64,000 nt of DNA from Bacteroidales bacterium. Lineage in GTDB: Bacteria > Bacteroidota > Bacteroidia > Bacteroidales > UBA932. The translations under genes were made by a program, and so were the position numbers. Under the pieces are notes generated by a model. That model was not told the origin of the DNA. It searched no databases and saw only the letters and a program-made list of their open reading frames with translations. The stretch spans positions 43,102-107,101 of the forward strand of contig SUYR01000006.1 of assembly GCA_015060335.1 (NCBI GenBank). Reading direction: 5' to 3'. Position 1 is the first letter of the stretch, and the number at the start of each line of letters is the position of its first letter. Below are positions 44,712 to 52,799 of this stretch, in pieces.

Positions 44712-45587
44712 TTAATCAATGTCAAGAAAGACATGATCTGCGTCAAGATAGTGATACTCGATGGAAGCCACCGAGCTGAGCGCCGACAGAATCTCGTCAA
44801 GAGGTTCCGTCCTTACCGTCATGGTCAGGTTGAGATTTCTCAAGGAGTCGTTGTCAGCGAGAGAAATCCTCACATTGTACCAATGTTCAAGACATTGTAC
44901 GATTTCCATGATGGAGGCATCGTCGAAGAACAGCATTTCTCCGATCCAGGCAACATGGTTGGATGCCTGTTCAGAGGAAACTGTCCATTCTCCTGACTTG
45001 TTGCGCTCAATCTTCTGGTCAGGCTTCAACACCGTCTCCGGCATATCGTCAGCACTGACCTTGACACTACCTTCAGAAAGATAAGCCGCAGAAGGCCTGC
45101 CCTCATAGGCAGATACAGTGAATCTGGTACCAAGGACCTCGATATCAAACTCCTCCGTCTTGACAACGAAAGGTCTGTCTTCATCCTTGGCGACCTCGAA
45201 GTAACCCTCTCCTGTCAGCCTGACATTTCTGACCCGTCCGCCCATTCCCTTGGGAACAAACAGACTGCTTCCCTGATTCAGCCAGACTTCGGAACCATCA
45301 GGAAGCACGAAATAACCTTTAGAATGTTCTCCGGATGCGAGATACATGTCAGGCTTGAAGGCACCCGACAGATAAAACGCACTCAGGACAACAAGAACCA
45401 CAGCAGCAACTGCTGCCACACTTACGGACAGTCTGACGACCATCCTTCTGAGTTTCGATTTCCTCGTGTCTTTGTCAGCCTCCGCAATCAGGTCATAAGG
45501 GTCCTCCATGAGTCTCCTCAAAGGCGACTCATCGGTCTCATGCCAGATTTCCGCGAAATCCATCTCTCTGATTGTCTTTCTTGTCAT
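44712..45587 (-). CDS. FecR-family anti-sigma factor
   Basis: 291 residues. Cytoplasmic N-terminus (about 1-45), one membrane helix (about 48-74, SVAAVAAVVLVVLSAFYLSG), periplasmic FecR domain (about 85-185, LASGEHSKGYFVLPDGSEVWLNQGSSL and VRNVRLTGEGYFEVAKDEDRPF) and a C-terminal DUF4974 domain (about 220-290). Receives the STN signal from SusC and releases the sigma factor. 28 nt before susC and 25 nt after the sigma gene. Confidence 0.94.
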   Translation of the reverse strand: MTRKTIREMDFAEIWHETDESPLRRLMEDPYDLIAEADKDTRKSKLRRMVVRLSVSVAAVAAVVLVVLSAFYLSGAFKPDMYLASGEHSKGYFVLPDGSEVWLNQGSSLFVPKGMGGRVRNVRLTGEGYFEVAKDEDRPFVVKTEEFDIEVLGTRFTVSAYEGRPSAAYLSEGSVKVSADDMPETVLKPDQKIERNKSGEWTVSSEQASNHVAWIGEMLFFDDASIMEIVQCLEHWYNVRISLADNDSLRNLNLTMTVRTEPLDEILSALSSVASIEYHYLDADHVFLDID

Positions 45588-45612
45588 TTTTAAAATCTAC
45601 AGTAAAGACTCC

Positions 45613-46197
45613 TTAGTCGACAAAAACACGTAGGAAAATTATGAAAAAAATATAATTTTTTTCCAACGCCTTCTTCACATCAACAAGAGCATTGGAAATA
45701 TGCTTCTCTACAGTACGGATACTGAGGCTCATCCTATTGGCGATCTCAGCATTTGAAACACCCTTGAAACGGCTCATCATGAATATCTTACGTCTCTGCT
45801 CAGGCATTCCGTTCAAAGCCTCCATGATTATTCTCCGCAAAGTATCTGCATTGAGGTCTTCATCTATATACGTATAGAGATCTTTCCGGTCCAATGCTTG
45901 CGCAGTGATGTATGAACGGCACAGGCTGTCTCTCTCACAAAGATCCAGCACGGCATTCTTCATCATGCGGAAAAGATAGAAACTGAAAGAGTCAACCTTG
46001 GCGATACTTTTCCTGTATCTCCAGACCTTTACAAAGACATCATGGGTGATATCCTTGGCAGCATCCTCATTCCTGGTAAGAGAAATGACGAATCTGAGGC
46101 ACTTACCAGCATAATGCTCGTAAAGTGCCGCAAAAGCCTCCGGTTCACCCTTGCCTAAGGCTTCCAGATACTCCATTTCTTCTCTTTGCCAGGACAT
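45613..46197 (-). CDS. ECF-type RNA polymerase sigma-70 factor
   Basis: 194 residues. Region 2 is in about 15-85 (EAFAALYEHYAGKCLRFVISLTRNEDAAKDITHDVFVKVWRYR), region 4 HTH in about 125-175 (MPEQRRKIFMMSRFKGVSNAEIANRMSLSIRTVEKHISNAL). Bacteroidetes FecR-controlled subgroup. The C-terminal tail NYIFFIIFLRVFVD is strongly hydrophobic, which is common in these sigma factors. It starts only 16 nt after the stop of the upstream barrel-protein gene, so they may be cotranscribed. Confidence 0.95.
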   Translation of the reverse strand: MSWQREEMEYLEALGKGEPEAFAALYEHYAGKCLRFVISLTRNEDAAKDITHDVFVKVWRYRKSIAKVDSFSFYLFRMMKNAVLDLCERDSLCRSYITAQALDRKDLYTYIDEDLNADTLRRIIMEALNGMPEQRRKIFMMSRFKGVSNAEIANRMSLSIRTVEKHISNALVDVKKALEKNYIFFIIFLRVFVD

Positions 46198-46213
46198 GAT
46201 ATGACTTTATATT

Positions 46214-49177
46214 CTACCTACCTGGAGGAGGGCCCATAGGTCCGCGACCTCCCGAACCACCCGGACCGCGCCCGCCACCCTTGTTGAAGTTTCCGAAACG
46301 ATAGGTCAGCGAAAGTATTATATAACGTCCAAGTGTATTGTTTCTGGATTCAAGGTGATAGTTTGAAGAATCTGATACAGAAAGATTCTTTGACTGACCG
46401 AGAATATCGTATGCCCTCAATGCAAGAGTGAATTTCTTCTTGAAAAGCAGTTTGGTTATCTCGGCATTGAGGATTATTTCGTCCTCCTGCTCGGTCGTAT
46501 ATCCATTGTACCAGTTGTATCTTGCCTCAGCGATAAGGTTTATTCCGCCAGGAATGGTCCAGTTCATCGATCCCTCGACCTGATTGTTCCATGTAGGCTG
46601 AAGCTCCTTGTTAAGGGTGTACCAAGACTTGTTCATTCTGGTACGTCCACCTGCGTTAACCTCTACAAAATCGTTTCTATATGTAAGACGAAGACGCTGG
46701 GTATAACCGAGGGTCTGAGTCTTATTGACAGAGAACATATCAGGATGGTCTTCAAGAGTGCCGTAATCTGAATGGAACTGCTCATGCCTGAACACAGCAT
46801 TCTCAGAATCATAATACTGATCAGCCTTTGTGTCGCGGAAATTATTGGTACCTACATATGATACTGACTCATTGTAATTCATGAATGTCATAACAAATAT
46901 CGAGAAGCCCGACTTTCCGAACGGTGCATTGACGAACACATTGGCGTTGACAGACGAGTTTGCCGGTCCATTTACAGGGATCGAATATCTCACACCCGCC
47001 TTGTCATACCACTGTGCGTTTGTCAAGGCATTGTCAACTATACTTCCACGTATGTTTGCATTTACCGATGTGAAGGTCTTCTTGTTGGTATATCCGAAAC
47101 GCATACGGATATTGTGGCTGAAATACGGCTGGAGATACGGATTACCCAGAGACACATTCAATGGGTCCGAATTATCCGGTACAGGCATCAACTGTGATGT
47201 CGAAGGCTGTGCGGAGTTACCGAAATAGAACAGACGTGCATTGGTATTCTCACTGATTTCATAGAACATCATTGCCTGAGGAGACCAGTTTACCACCTTA
47301 TTTGTGTAGATCTTCTCGTTTGTCTTATTGTACGTATTGGTAGGATTCACAGCAGCTCCGAGCTGCGCACGGAACTTCTTAGTCTGATAGCTGAGACTGA
47401 CGCCGGCACGCTGATTATGGGATTCGTTCTCGATGCTGTTTGAATATACCTGATCCAGAACGGCTCCGACAGGATCAAATACAGGAACATCATTTACGAT
47501 GACATTACTTCCACTTGCATAAGTATCCTTGTTGGAAACATTCTTATTCCATGAATACTGATAGTTTGCCTCAAGGAAGAGATGCTCTGTAAGAGGTTCA
47601 GTGTATGCGACTCTACCGCTTAGAGATGTACCTTTGGAATATCTGTCAAATCTCTGGTTGACTATTTCCTGCTTGCTTGGATCCGGAACACCGGCAGCAT
47701 CAAACACCTCTGTCAGAGACCTGTTGAATCCGCTCATCTCATTGTTGCTGAAGTTGTAACGGATGTTTGCGGAAATTGTCCTGCCCGGCTTTCCTATCCT
47801 CTGACGGAAAAGGAAGAAACCGCTTGTATTCCAGTTATTGTTTGCTCCCGAGTTGTTGGTGGCACCTTTGTTCACCTTGACCGTATCAGTAGCACCTGTA
47901 GCCAGAGAGGATGTATTGAACCCGGAATTCTCGCTGTAATGACCTCCTCCGAAATTAAATTGAGGCTCGAAGAGGATAGATGTATTCTCTGAGAACTTAT
48001 GCTCCAGACGTACACCGAAACGGTGTCCCTGTGAGAAGGTATTGTCACGACCTGATGAGTTATTGATCAGACTTCCGTCTTCCATATATGTTGTCTTGGA
48101 TGAAGACTCTATGACATTTCTGTCAGATCCGTTATAGACATAGTTTCCGGCAAGGTCCATTGCCTTGTCAAACAGGCTGAAGGCGCCATTGACTCCTCCC
48201 ATCCATGTAGTGGCGATACCGTTTCCACCGCCCCAGCCGCCCATTCCGCGACCCATTCCCATTCCGCCTCTCATGCCCTGCATCATTCCGCCTGCAACAT
48301 CATTGAATCCCCTGTTGTTGGTATTGTTTCCGTTGAGGATGATGCTTATCTGGCTTTTTTCCGTGAAGCGACCGATCATTGCCGCACCCTGATAACGCCA
48401 GTCATTCATATCCGAGCCAGCACCCGGAACATCGTGTCCGCCACCGCCCATTACATTTCCAAACCAGCCTTCTGCCATACCCGGACGAAGCTTGAGGTCG
48501 ATTATTGTCTCTTCTTCTCCGTCATCAATACCTGTAAACAAAGCCTGGTCAGATTTCTTCTCCACGACCTTAACTTTCTCGATGATCTTTGCCGGAATAT
48601 TCTTGGAAGCCAGCTGAGGATCATCAAGGAAGAAAGTCTTTCCGTCAATCGTGATCTTCTTGATGGTCTCTCCGTTTGCTGTAATCGAACCGTCTGCAGC
48701 CACCTCCACACCAGGAAGCTTCTTAAGGAGCTGTTCAAGCATGTCGTTATCAGAAGTCTTGAATGAAGAAGCATTATACTCTACAGTATCCTTCTTCACC
48801 ACGATAGGATTTCCTATATCTGTCACCTTTGCTGCATCAAGCACTTCTGCATCTTCCAGCATCTTTACTGTACCCAGATCCACATTCTTCTCCAATGCAA
48901 CTTCCTTCGTATATGTCTTGTAACCCATCAGTTCAGCCCTGAGAGTATATGTACCTTTCTTGAGCTTTGCTATCGAAGCGTTTCCCTTGTCATCAGTCAG
49001 CACATATTTCATAGGAGTAGTCTCACCCTTGAGAGTGACAGACACCGTAGCAAAGGCCACGGGTTCCTGAGTCTTCTCATCAGAAAGGTGAATCTTTATG
49101 GAATAGATAGACTGTGCAAACGCTGGAGTGCACGCAAGGATTGACAGGAACAGGAGAACACGTTTGAAGTTTTTCAT
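46214..49177 (-). CDS. Outer-membrane beta-barrel protein with carboxypeptidase-regulatory N-terminus
   Basis: 987 residues. Signal peptide about 1-21 (ending AFAQS); carboxypeptidase D regulatory-like domain about 25-110; plug-like region with NPIVVKKDTVEYNASSFKTSDNDMLEQLLKKLPGVEVAADG (about 122-162); remaining part a TonB-receptor-like barrel. A Gly/Met-rich insert (about 297-322, GGMMQGMRGGMGMGRG...) and a Gly/Pro-rich C-terminal tail (about 962-987) are distinctive. Not a SusC homologue: no STN and no susD partner. Function unknown. Confidence 0.88.
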   Translation of the reverse strand: MKNFKRVLLFLSILACTPAFAQSIYSIKIHLSDEKTQEPVAFATVSVTLKGETTPMKYVLTDDKGNASIAKLKKGTYTLRAELMGYKTYTKEVALEKNVDLGTVKMLEDAEVLDAAKVTDIGNPIVVKKDTVEYNASSFKTSDNDMLEQLLKKLPGVEVAADGSITANGETIKKITIDGKTFFLDDPQLASKNIPAKIIEKVKVVEKKSDQALFTGIDDGEEETIIDLKLRPGMAEGWFGNVMGGGGHDVPGAGSDMNDWRYQGAAMIGRFTEKSQISIILNGNNTNNRGFNDVAGGMMQGMRGGMGMGRGMGGWGGGNGIATTWMGGVNGAFSLFDKAMDLAGNYVYNGSDRNVIESSSKTTYMEDGSLINNSSGRDNTFSQGHRFGVRLEHKFSENTSILFEPQFNFGGGHYSENSGFNTSSLATGATDTVKVNKGATNNSGANNNWNTSGFFLFRQRIGKPGRTISANIRYNFSNNEMSGFNRSLTEVFDAAGVPDPSKQEIVNQRFDRYSKGTSLSGRVAYTEPLTEHLFLEANYQYSWNKNVSNKDTYASGSNVIVNDVPVFDPVGAVLDQVYSNSIENESHNQRAGVSLSYQTKKFRAQLGAAVNPTNTYNKTNEKIYTNKVVNWSPQAMMFYEISENTNARLFYFGNSAQPSTSQLMPVPDNSDPLNVSLGNPYLQPYFSHNIRMRFGYTNKKTFTSVNANIRGSIVDNALTNAQWYDKAGVRYSIPVNGPANSSVNANVFVNAPFGKSGFSIFVMTFMNYNESVSYVGTNNFRDTKADQYYDSENAVFRHEQFHSDYGTLEDHPDMFSVNKTQTLGYTQRLRLTYRNDFVEVNAGGRTRMNKSWYTLNKELQPTWNNQVEGSMNWTIPGGINLIAEARYNWYNGYTTEQEDEIILNAEITKLLFKKKFTLALRAYDILGQSKNLSVSDSSNYHLESRNNTLGRYIILSLTYRFGNFNKGGGRGPGGSGGRGPMGPPPGR

Positions 49178-49246
49178 TATTTACAAGATTACCGGATTAA
49201 ATTTCAAAACAGATGTTAGACTCTATTCTGAATGCAAAGTTTAATA

Positions 49247-49813
49247 TTATTTCTTAATTCTGTCAGGATTTTCTGCGAGAAACCTCTTCCAATCTGTCTT
49301 CCCTCCTGTTCCGGCCAGAGGATTTGTCATCTGATAATGATGACATAGTGCAATGGCAAGGGCATCCGTAGCATCCAGATACTTGGGATCGAGGTCTATC
49401 TTCAGGGTCTTCTGTATCATCATCGCGACCTGTTCCTTAGACGCAGCTCCATTCCCGCAGATTGCTATCTTCGCCTTGCGGGGAGCATATTCTGCGACTG
49501 GAACACCACGCATTACAGCCGCAGTCAAGGCCGCTCCTTGCGCACGACCGAGTTTGAGGATCACCTGAGCATTCTTTCCGTAGAAAGGAGACTCCACTGC
49601 AAGACAGTCCGGCTGATGTAGTTCCAAAAGTTCAGATACTCCTGCAAAGATATTGGCAAGTTTCTCAAAAGGATCCTTGATCTTCCTCAGGTCGAAGACA
49701 CCCATATCCTTGTAATATGGGCCCTTCGAGTTTATGCCAATAACCCCGAAACCTAAAATATTGGTTCCGGGGTCTATACCTAATATGATTCTGTCTTTAG
49801 TCAATGGTATCAA
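49247..49813 (-). CDS. ruvC: Crossover junction endodeoxyribonuclease RuvC
   Basis: 188 residues. RNase-H-fold Holliday junction resolvase: first catalytic Asp in ILGIDPGTNILGFG, Glu in LAVESPFYGKN, and the C-terminal DATDALAIALCHH with the two last acidic residues. Start overlaps the serS stop by 17 nt, so both are in one transcript. Confidence 0.96.
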   Translation of the reverse strand: MIPLTKDRIILGIDPGTNILGFGVIGINSKGPYYKDMGVFDLRKIKDPFEKLANIFAGVSELLELHQPDCLAVESPFYGKNAQVILKLGRAQGAALTAAVMRGVPVAEYAPRKAKIAICGNGAASKEQVAMMIQKTLKIDLDPKYLDATDALAIALCHHYQMTNPLAGTGGKTDWKRFLAENPDRIKK

Positions 49814-51068
49814 ATCCTGTATAAGGACGAAGTGCCTCAGGAATGACGATCTTTCCGTCCTTCTGATTATTCTCGAGAAGGGCAGCTACTACTCTTGGAA
49901 GAGCAAGTGAACTTCCGTTGAGAGTATGTGCAAGCTGAGTCTTTCCATCTGAGTCCTTATAACGGAGTTTAAGACGATTTGCCTGATAAGACTCAAAGTT
50001 AGACACAGACGAGATCTCAAGCCATCTTCCCTGAGCCGCTGAATACACCTCAAAGTCGTATGTGATTGCAGATGTGAAACTCATGTCACCACCGCAGAGA
50101 CGGAGAATTCTGTATGGAAGGCCGAGAGACTTGACTATATTCTCCACATGCGCCACCATGTCATCAAGAGCAGCATATGAATCTTCCGGCTTCTCTATAC
50201 GTACAATCTCCACCTTGTCGAACTGATGAAGACGGTTAAGACCGCGCACATCCTTTCCATATGATCCAGCCTCACGACGGAAGCATGGAGTATATGCAGT
50301 CATCTTTACCGGGAAATCGTTGTTTCCGAGAATCACATCCCTGTAAATGTTTGTAACAGGGACCTCAGCAGTAGGAACAAGATAGAAATTATCTGCTGTA
50401 GCATGATACATCTGGCCCTCCTTGTCAGGAAGCTGACCTGTGCCGAAACCAGAAGCCTCGTTTACCATTACAGGCGGCTCTACCTCAAGATATCCTGCTG
50501 CCGTATTGATATCAAGGAAATAGTTGATCAGAGCTCTCTGAAGTCTTGCGCCCTTTCCTTTATATACAGGAAAACCTGCACCAGTCAGCTTTACGCCGAG
50601 GTCGAAATCGATGATATCGAACTTCTTTGCGAGTTCCCAGTGAGGAAGCGGATTCTCACCGAGGTCAGGAATTTCATTTCCTGTCTTTACAACTACGTTA
50701 TCCTCTGCGGTCTTACCTTCCGGCACCAGGTCGCATGGAATATTTGGAAGGAGTACAACCAGAGAGTCAAGCTCTGCGTTATTCTCCTGTGATTTGCTTT
50801 CTATTTCTGCAGAACGGGCCTTGAGAGCAGCTACCTCTGCCTTTACAGCGTCTGCCTCATCTCGCCTGCCTTCCTTCATCAGGCCGCCAATCTGTGCAGC
50901 CTTCTTTTTCTGCTCTGCAAGACATGTGTCGAGCTCAAGCTGGAGAGATCTTCTGTTCTGATCCAGCAAATTGATCTTTCCTACGATCTCTCTTGCATCG
51001 AAATTCTTTTTAGCGAGCTTCGCGATGACAAATTCAGGATTCTCGCGAAGAAGTTTTAATGTGAGCAT
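49797..51068 (-). CDS. serS: Seryl-tRNA synthetase
   Basis: 423 residues. N-terminal coiled-coil arm that grips the tRNA long variable arm (about 30-105), then the class II core: motif 2 region TPCFRREAGSYGKDVRGLNRLHQFDKVE and motif 3 HTLNGSSLALPRVVAALLENNQ. Charges tRNA-Ser. Its ATG follows the rpmA terminator by only 14 nt, so the promoter position is unclear. Confidence 0.97.
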   Translation of the reverse strand: MLTLKLLRENPEFVIAKLAKKNFDAREIVGKINLLDQNRRSLQLELDTCLAEQKKKAAQIGGLMKEGRRDEADAVKAEVAALKARSAEIESKSQENNAELDSLVVLLPNIPCDLVPEGKTAEDNVVVKTGNEIPDLGENPLPHWELAKKFDIIDFDLGVKLTGAGFPVYKGKGARLQRALINYFLDINTAAGYLEVEPPVMVNEASGFGTGQLPDKEGQMYHATADNFYLVPTAEVPVTNIYRDVILGNNDFPVKMTAYTPCFRREAGSYGKDVRGLNRLHQFDKVEIVRIEKPEDSYAALDDMVAHVENIVKSLGLPYRILRLCGGDMSFTSAITYDFEVYSAAQGRWLEISSVSNFESYQANRLKLRYKDSDGKTQLAHTLNGSSLALPRVVAALLENNQKDGKIVIPEALRPYTGFDTID

Positions 51069-51082
51069 ATTATTGTCTTATT

Positions 51083-51123
51083 AAAAAAAGAGGACTGAAA
51101 TCCGCTCGGGATAACAGTCCTCT
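51083..51123 (-). terminator. Intrinsic terminator after rpmA
   Basis: On the minus strand AGAGGACTG (51123-51115) pairs with CAGTCCTCT (51097-51089) around a 17-nt loop, followed by TTTTTT. Classic terminator of the rplU-rpmA transcript. Confidence 0.85.
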
Positions 51124-51147
51124 ATCGTTTTCATAAATCCCCGAGTC

Positions 51148-51408
51148 TTAGTTCTCAAAAGGAAGTACCGAGACGTAAGATTTGTTGTCAGCCTTCTTGC
51201 GGAAGCTAACCTTACCGTCTATCAGAGCGTAAAGAGTGTGGTCCTTACCCATTCCAACATTCAGACCTGGGTTGTGAACTGTACCTCTCTGACGAACGAG
51301 GATGTTACCAGCCTTTACTGTCTGATCACCATATTTCTTGACTCCGAGTCGTTTGCTATGTGACTCACGACCGTTCTTGGAACTACCGACGCCTTTTTTA
51401 TGTGCCAT
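51148..51408 (-). CDS. rpmA: 50S ribosomal protein L27
   Basis: 86 residues, begins [29 protein letters not shown] and keeps [10 protein letters not shown] and [17 protein letters not shown]27 sits near the peptidyl-transferase centre. No N-terminal propeptide as found in Firmicutes. The leader carries GAGGAGG 7 nt before the ATG, a rare Shine-Dalgarno-like site for this genome. 20 nt after rplU. Confidence 0.97.
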   Translation of the reverse strand: MAHKKGVGSSKNGRESHSKRLGVKKYGDQTVKAGNILVRQRGTVHNPGLNVGMGKDHTLYALIDGKVSFRKKADNKSYVSVLPFEN

Positions 51409-51422
51409 AATGTTTCCTCCTC
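51409..51422 (-). promoter_or_regulatory. Shine-Dalgarno-like site of rpmA
   Basis: Minus-strand GAGGAGGAAACATTATG: the GGAGG core is 7-8 nt before the start codon. Most genes in the window lack such a site. Confidence 0.55.
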
Positions 51423-51428
51423 AATTAA

Positions 51429-51740
51429 TTAAGCGATCGAATTGATCTGAAGTTTAGTAAGATACTGACGGTGACCGTTACACTTCTGATAACCCTTGCG
51501 ACGTTTCTTCTTGAAAACAAGGACCTTCTTGCCCTTGCAAGTGTCATCAAGTACAGTTGCTGTAACTTTTGCACCATCAACGTAAGGTGCACCTACCTTT
51601 ACTGCTCCGTCCTCGTCGATAAGGAGTACCTTGTCGAACTCAACAGCAGCACCCTTCTCAGCCGCGAGGCGGTTTACGAAGATTTCCATACCAGCTTCTA
51701 CTTTGAACTGCTGGCCTGCAATGTCAACGATTGCGTACAT
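51429..51740 (-). CDS. rplU: 50S ribosomal protein L21
   Basis: 103 residues from ATG 51740 ([17 protein letters not shown]). The end [26 protein letters not shown] is the conserved rRNA-binding tail. An in-frame ATG at 51785 is rejected as it lies within a leader hairpin and adds residues absent from the family. Operon with rpmA. Confidence 0.97.
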   Translation of the reverse strand: MYAIVDIAGQQFKVEAGMEIFVNRLAAEKGAAVEFDKVLLIDEDGAVKVGAPYVDGAKVTATVLDDTCKGKKVLVFKKKRRKGYQKCNGHRQYLTKLQINSIA

Positions 51741-51763
51741 AAAACTTGTAAATATTAAAAGTT

Positions 51764-51801
51764 TTAGAAAGCAGGCGGTCACCATGTGACTCTTTCTCTA
51801 A
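51764..51801 (-). promoter_or_regulatory. Hairpin in the rplU leader
   Basis: TTAGAAAG (51764-51771) can pair with CTTTCTCTAA (51792-51801) with small bulges, enclosing an inner GTCAC/GTGAC hairpin (51778-51790). It sits 24 nt before the rplU ATG and could be an autoregulatory ribosomal-protein site or the rpsU transcript end. Confidence 0.35.
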
Positions 51802-51837
51802 GCCTGACAATCTCTAAATATCTTCAAAAAAAATAAA

Positions 51838-52032
51838 TTACTGCTCGTCCTGGAGCTGCATCTGCTGAACGTAGATAGCCTTCTGCATCTGCATTCTCTT
51901 CTTTACTGACGGCTTCAAGAATGTCTTTCTAGCGCGAAGCTCACGGATTGCACCTGTCTTCTCGAACTTTCTCTTGAACTTCTTAAGAGCCTTCTCAATG
52001 CTCTCGCCATCCTTTACTGGAACTATAATCAT
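51838..52032 (-). CDS. rpsU: 30S ribosomal protein S21
   Basis: 64 residues from ATG 52032 (MIIVPVKDGESIEKALKKFKRKF...). In Bacteroidetes, bS21 together with bS6 and bS18 covers the 3' end of 16S rRNA and hides the anti-Shine-Dalgarno. Its own mRNA here has a near-perfect Shine-Dalgarno (52042-52049), which suggests autoregulation. The longer frame from 52065 is rejected because it would start between promoter and Shine-Dalgarno. Own promoter TATATTTG at 52063-52070. Confidence 0.96.
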   Translation of the reverse strand: MIIVPVKDGESIEKALKKFKRKFEKTGAIRELRARKTFLKPSVKKRMQMQKAIYVQQMQLQDEQ

Positions 52033-52040
52033 GCTAATAC

Positions 52041-52050
52041 CACCTCCTTT
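52041..52050 (-). promoter_or_regulatory. Strong Shine-Dalgarno of rpsU
   Basis: Minus-strand AAAGGAGGTGGTATTAGCATG: AAGGAGGTG is a 9-nt match to the complement of the canonical 16S rRNA 3' end, 7-10 nt before the ATG. Confidence 0.85.
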
Positions 52051-52062
52051 TATTTCGGGCGG

Positions 52063-52070
52063 CAAATATA
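52063..52070 (-). promoter_or_regulatory. rpsU -7 box
   Basis: Minus-strand TATATTTG, full match to TAnnTTTG, 31 nt before the ATG and just upstream of the Shine-Dalgarno. Confidence 0.55.
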
Positions 52071-52094
52071 AGCATAATTTTTTAATTCACAAGA

Positions 52095-52799
52095 CTATTC
52101 CAGGAGTTTTTTGAAGACCTCCATTCCATTGGTGGCCACATCCTTAATGTGAGTTATGCGTCCGTCACGCACAGGCACATCCTTAGGGTCTATTATATAG
52201 ATGGGAACTCCTGATTTTGCATATCTGTAAAGGCCTGCGGCAGGATAGACCTGAAGCGACGTTCCTACTATAAGAAGGATATCGGCAGCCTCCACCGCAT
52301 CAATAGCCTGTTCGATCTTTGGGACAGCCTCACCGAACCAGACGATGTGCGGTCTGAGCTGAGCTCCGTTTGGAGCCTTATCACCAAGATGTATCTCATC
52401 TGCACCTATATCAAAGACAGAAGACTCGGAAAATCCGTCCATCTCATTGAAACAGTTCTCCGGACGCACTTTCGTAAGTTCTCCATGAAGATGAATGATT
52501 TTCGTAGATCCTGCTCTTTCATGCAGGTTATCCACATTCTGAGTCACTACTGTCACACTATAGTTTTCTTCAAGGGAAGCGATCGCAAGATGCGCCGCAT
52601 TAGGTTTCACCGCCGGCAGTTGTGCACGTCTATGGTTATAGAAATCAAGGACCTGTTCAGGATTCCTGTACCACCCTTCTATGGAGGCGACATCCTCCAC
52701 CCTATGATTTTCCCATAATCCGTCACTGTCACGAAAAGTGCTTATTCCGCTCTCAGCGCTGACACCGGCACCGGTAAGAACTACAAGTTTCTTTTTCAT
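52095..52799 (-). CDS. NAD-dependent protein deacylase (sirtuin, CobB-like)
   Basis: 234 residues from ATG 52799 (MKKKLVVLTGAGVSAESGI). NAD-binding GAGVSAESGISTFRD, catalytic His in IIHLHGEL, VTQNVDNLHERAG and C-terminal GTSLQVYPAAGLYRYA. The zinc-binding cysteines of the standard sirtuin small domain are missing: only VRPENCFNEM has a Cys in that region. The same is seen in some short CobB-like sirtuins. Starts with ATGA overlap on the upstream ATPase gene, so the two are coupled. Confidence 0.9.
   Translation of the reverse strand: MKKKLVVLTGAGVSAESGISTFRDSDGLWENHRVEDVASIEGWYRNPEQVLDFYNHRRAQLPAVKPNAAHLAIASLEENYSVTVVTQNVDNLHERAGSTKIIHLHGELTKVRPENCFNEMDGFSESSVFDIGADEIHLGDKAPNGAQLRPHIVWFGEAVPKIEQAIDAVEAADILLIVGTSLQVYPAAGLYRYAKSGVPIYIIDPKDVPVRDGRITHIKDVATNGMEVFKKLLE

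Noticed and set aside
46214..49177. Second SusC gene
   Set aside because: The barrel protein has a plug-like region but no STN, no SusC-type signature and no susD partner, so it was not called SusC.
51060..51125. T-box riboswitch before serS
   Set aside because: The structure is a simple terminator after rpmA; no T-box bulge or specifier features, and T-boxes are not expected in this phylum.
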